Origin: UBA4416 sp046594225
GTDB lineage: Bacteria; Bacteroidota; Bacteroidia; B-17B0; Aurantibacillaceae
Assembly (NCBI GenBank): GCA_046594225.1
Contig: JBKJPW010000207.1
Coordinates: forward strand, 1 to 6,563
Reading direction: 5' to 3'
Length of the DNA stretch: 6,563 bases
In this document: piece after piece, positions 6,368-6,563 of the stretch
Layout of the letters: every line of letters starts with the position of its first letter
Position numbering within the stretch: the stretch's first letter is position 1
Position numbers and translations under genes: made by a program
The notes under the pieces: model-generated
What the model was told of the DNA's origin: nothing
The model's database searches: none
What the model saw: only the letters and a program-made list of their open reading frames with translations

Positions 6368-6563
6368 TTAAACATCATACCCAGCCTTCTCCGCTGGATA
6401 AGTATTAAAAGTTCCCATCGCTTTTGCAATAACCACATTATCTCTTGCGGGGCAAATAATATCGCCGCTTGTTACAATTATGCGCTTACCTTGCTGTTCT
6501 ATTTTACCAATGCCTAATAAAGTGTCATTTAATAAAGCAGGCGAAAAATAATTAATTTTAAAT
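6368..6563 (-). CDS. C-terminal part of a probable hotdog-fold (PaaI-like) thioesterase
   Basis: On the minus strand an open frame enters from the right edge and ends at TAA (6368-6370), giving 64 residues with no start in the window. The visible sequence runs FKINYFSPALLNDTLLGIGK, then a strand pattern around RIIVTSGDIICPARDNVVIA, then KAMGTFNTYPAEKAGYDV. This is the usual C-terminal half of a PaaI/hotdog acyl-CoA thioesterase: a patch like YFSPALLNDTLLGIGK, a beta strand carrying an altered copy of R-I-V-T-x-x-x-x-V, then a strand with VIAKAMGTF. Such enzymes hydrolyse acyl-CoA thioesters in the cytoplasm. The catalytic N-terminal half lies outside, so substrate and activity cannot be judged. 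Alternating hydrophobic residues and a natural stop make it a real gene end; the family call is moderate. It is on the same strand as the LRR gene but separated from it by 468 bp of repeat-rich DNA, so an operon is unlikely. Confidence 0.75.
   Translation of the reverse strand, partial: FKINYFSPALLNDTLLGIGKIEQQGKRIIVTSGDIICPARDNVVIAKAMGTFNTYPAEKAGYDV

Noticed and set aside
6145..6438. 97-residue minus-strand open frame
   Set aside because: It crosses the hairpin composite and overlaps the thioesterase end in another frame; composition is not protein-like.
6314..6517. 67-residue plus-strand open frame
   Set aside because: Antisense to the thioesterase C-terminus, which has far better protein character.

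Overview
The window looks like chromosomal DNA from a member of the Bacteroidota, probably a Flavobacteriales-type organism. It is AT-rich. It encodes a secreted protein with a type IX secretion (T9SS) type A sorting domain, which is restricted to that phylum. Its glycyl-tRNA synthetase is the single-chain form usual there. The best promoter match follows the phylum's TAnnTTTG -7 consensus rather than a sigma-70 box, and no clear Shine-Dalgarno sites precede the starts. This is a family-level inference; species cannot be read from the sequence.

Layout, left to right. (1) 1-654, plus: 3' part of panC (pantoate--beta-alanine ligase), cut by the window start. (2) 628-1770, minus: a membrane-anchored AlgX/AlgJ-like SGNH protein, convergent with panC and overlapping its end by 27 bp; its only workable start is TTG. 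(3) 1771-1868: a short divergent promoter region. (4) 1869-3416, plus: glycyl-tRNA synthetase, whose start I place 30 bp inside the longest ORF because a perfect -7 box occupies the first codons of that ORF. (5) 3417-3523: two hairpin repeats between convergent genes. (6) 3524-5899, minus: a 791-residue secreted surface protein with ten exact 20-residue leucine-rich repeats, Ig/SdrD-like modules and a T9SS sorting tail. (7) 5900-6367: a gene-free spacer with a second copy of the TTCGA hairpin repeat, short direct repeats and a 177-bp composite of four hairpin-plus-tail modules arranged symmetrically. (8) 6368-6563, minus: the last 64 codons of a probable hotdog-fold thioesterase, which runs off the window and has no start inside it.

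The genes do not form one pathway. panC (pantothenate/CoA) and glycyl-tRNA synthetase are housekeeping genes; the SGNH protein and the LRR protein belong to the cell envelope or surface. I found no CRISPR, tRNA, rRNA, defence system or intact transposon. The least ordinary part is the structured repeat DNA around 6156-6332, which resembles a REP/REPIN-type array and is the best candidate for something not routinely annotated.
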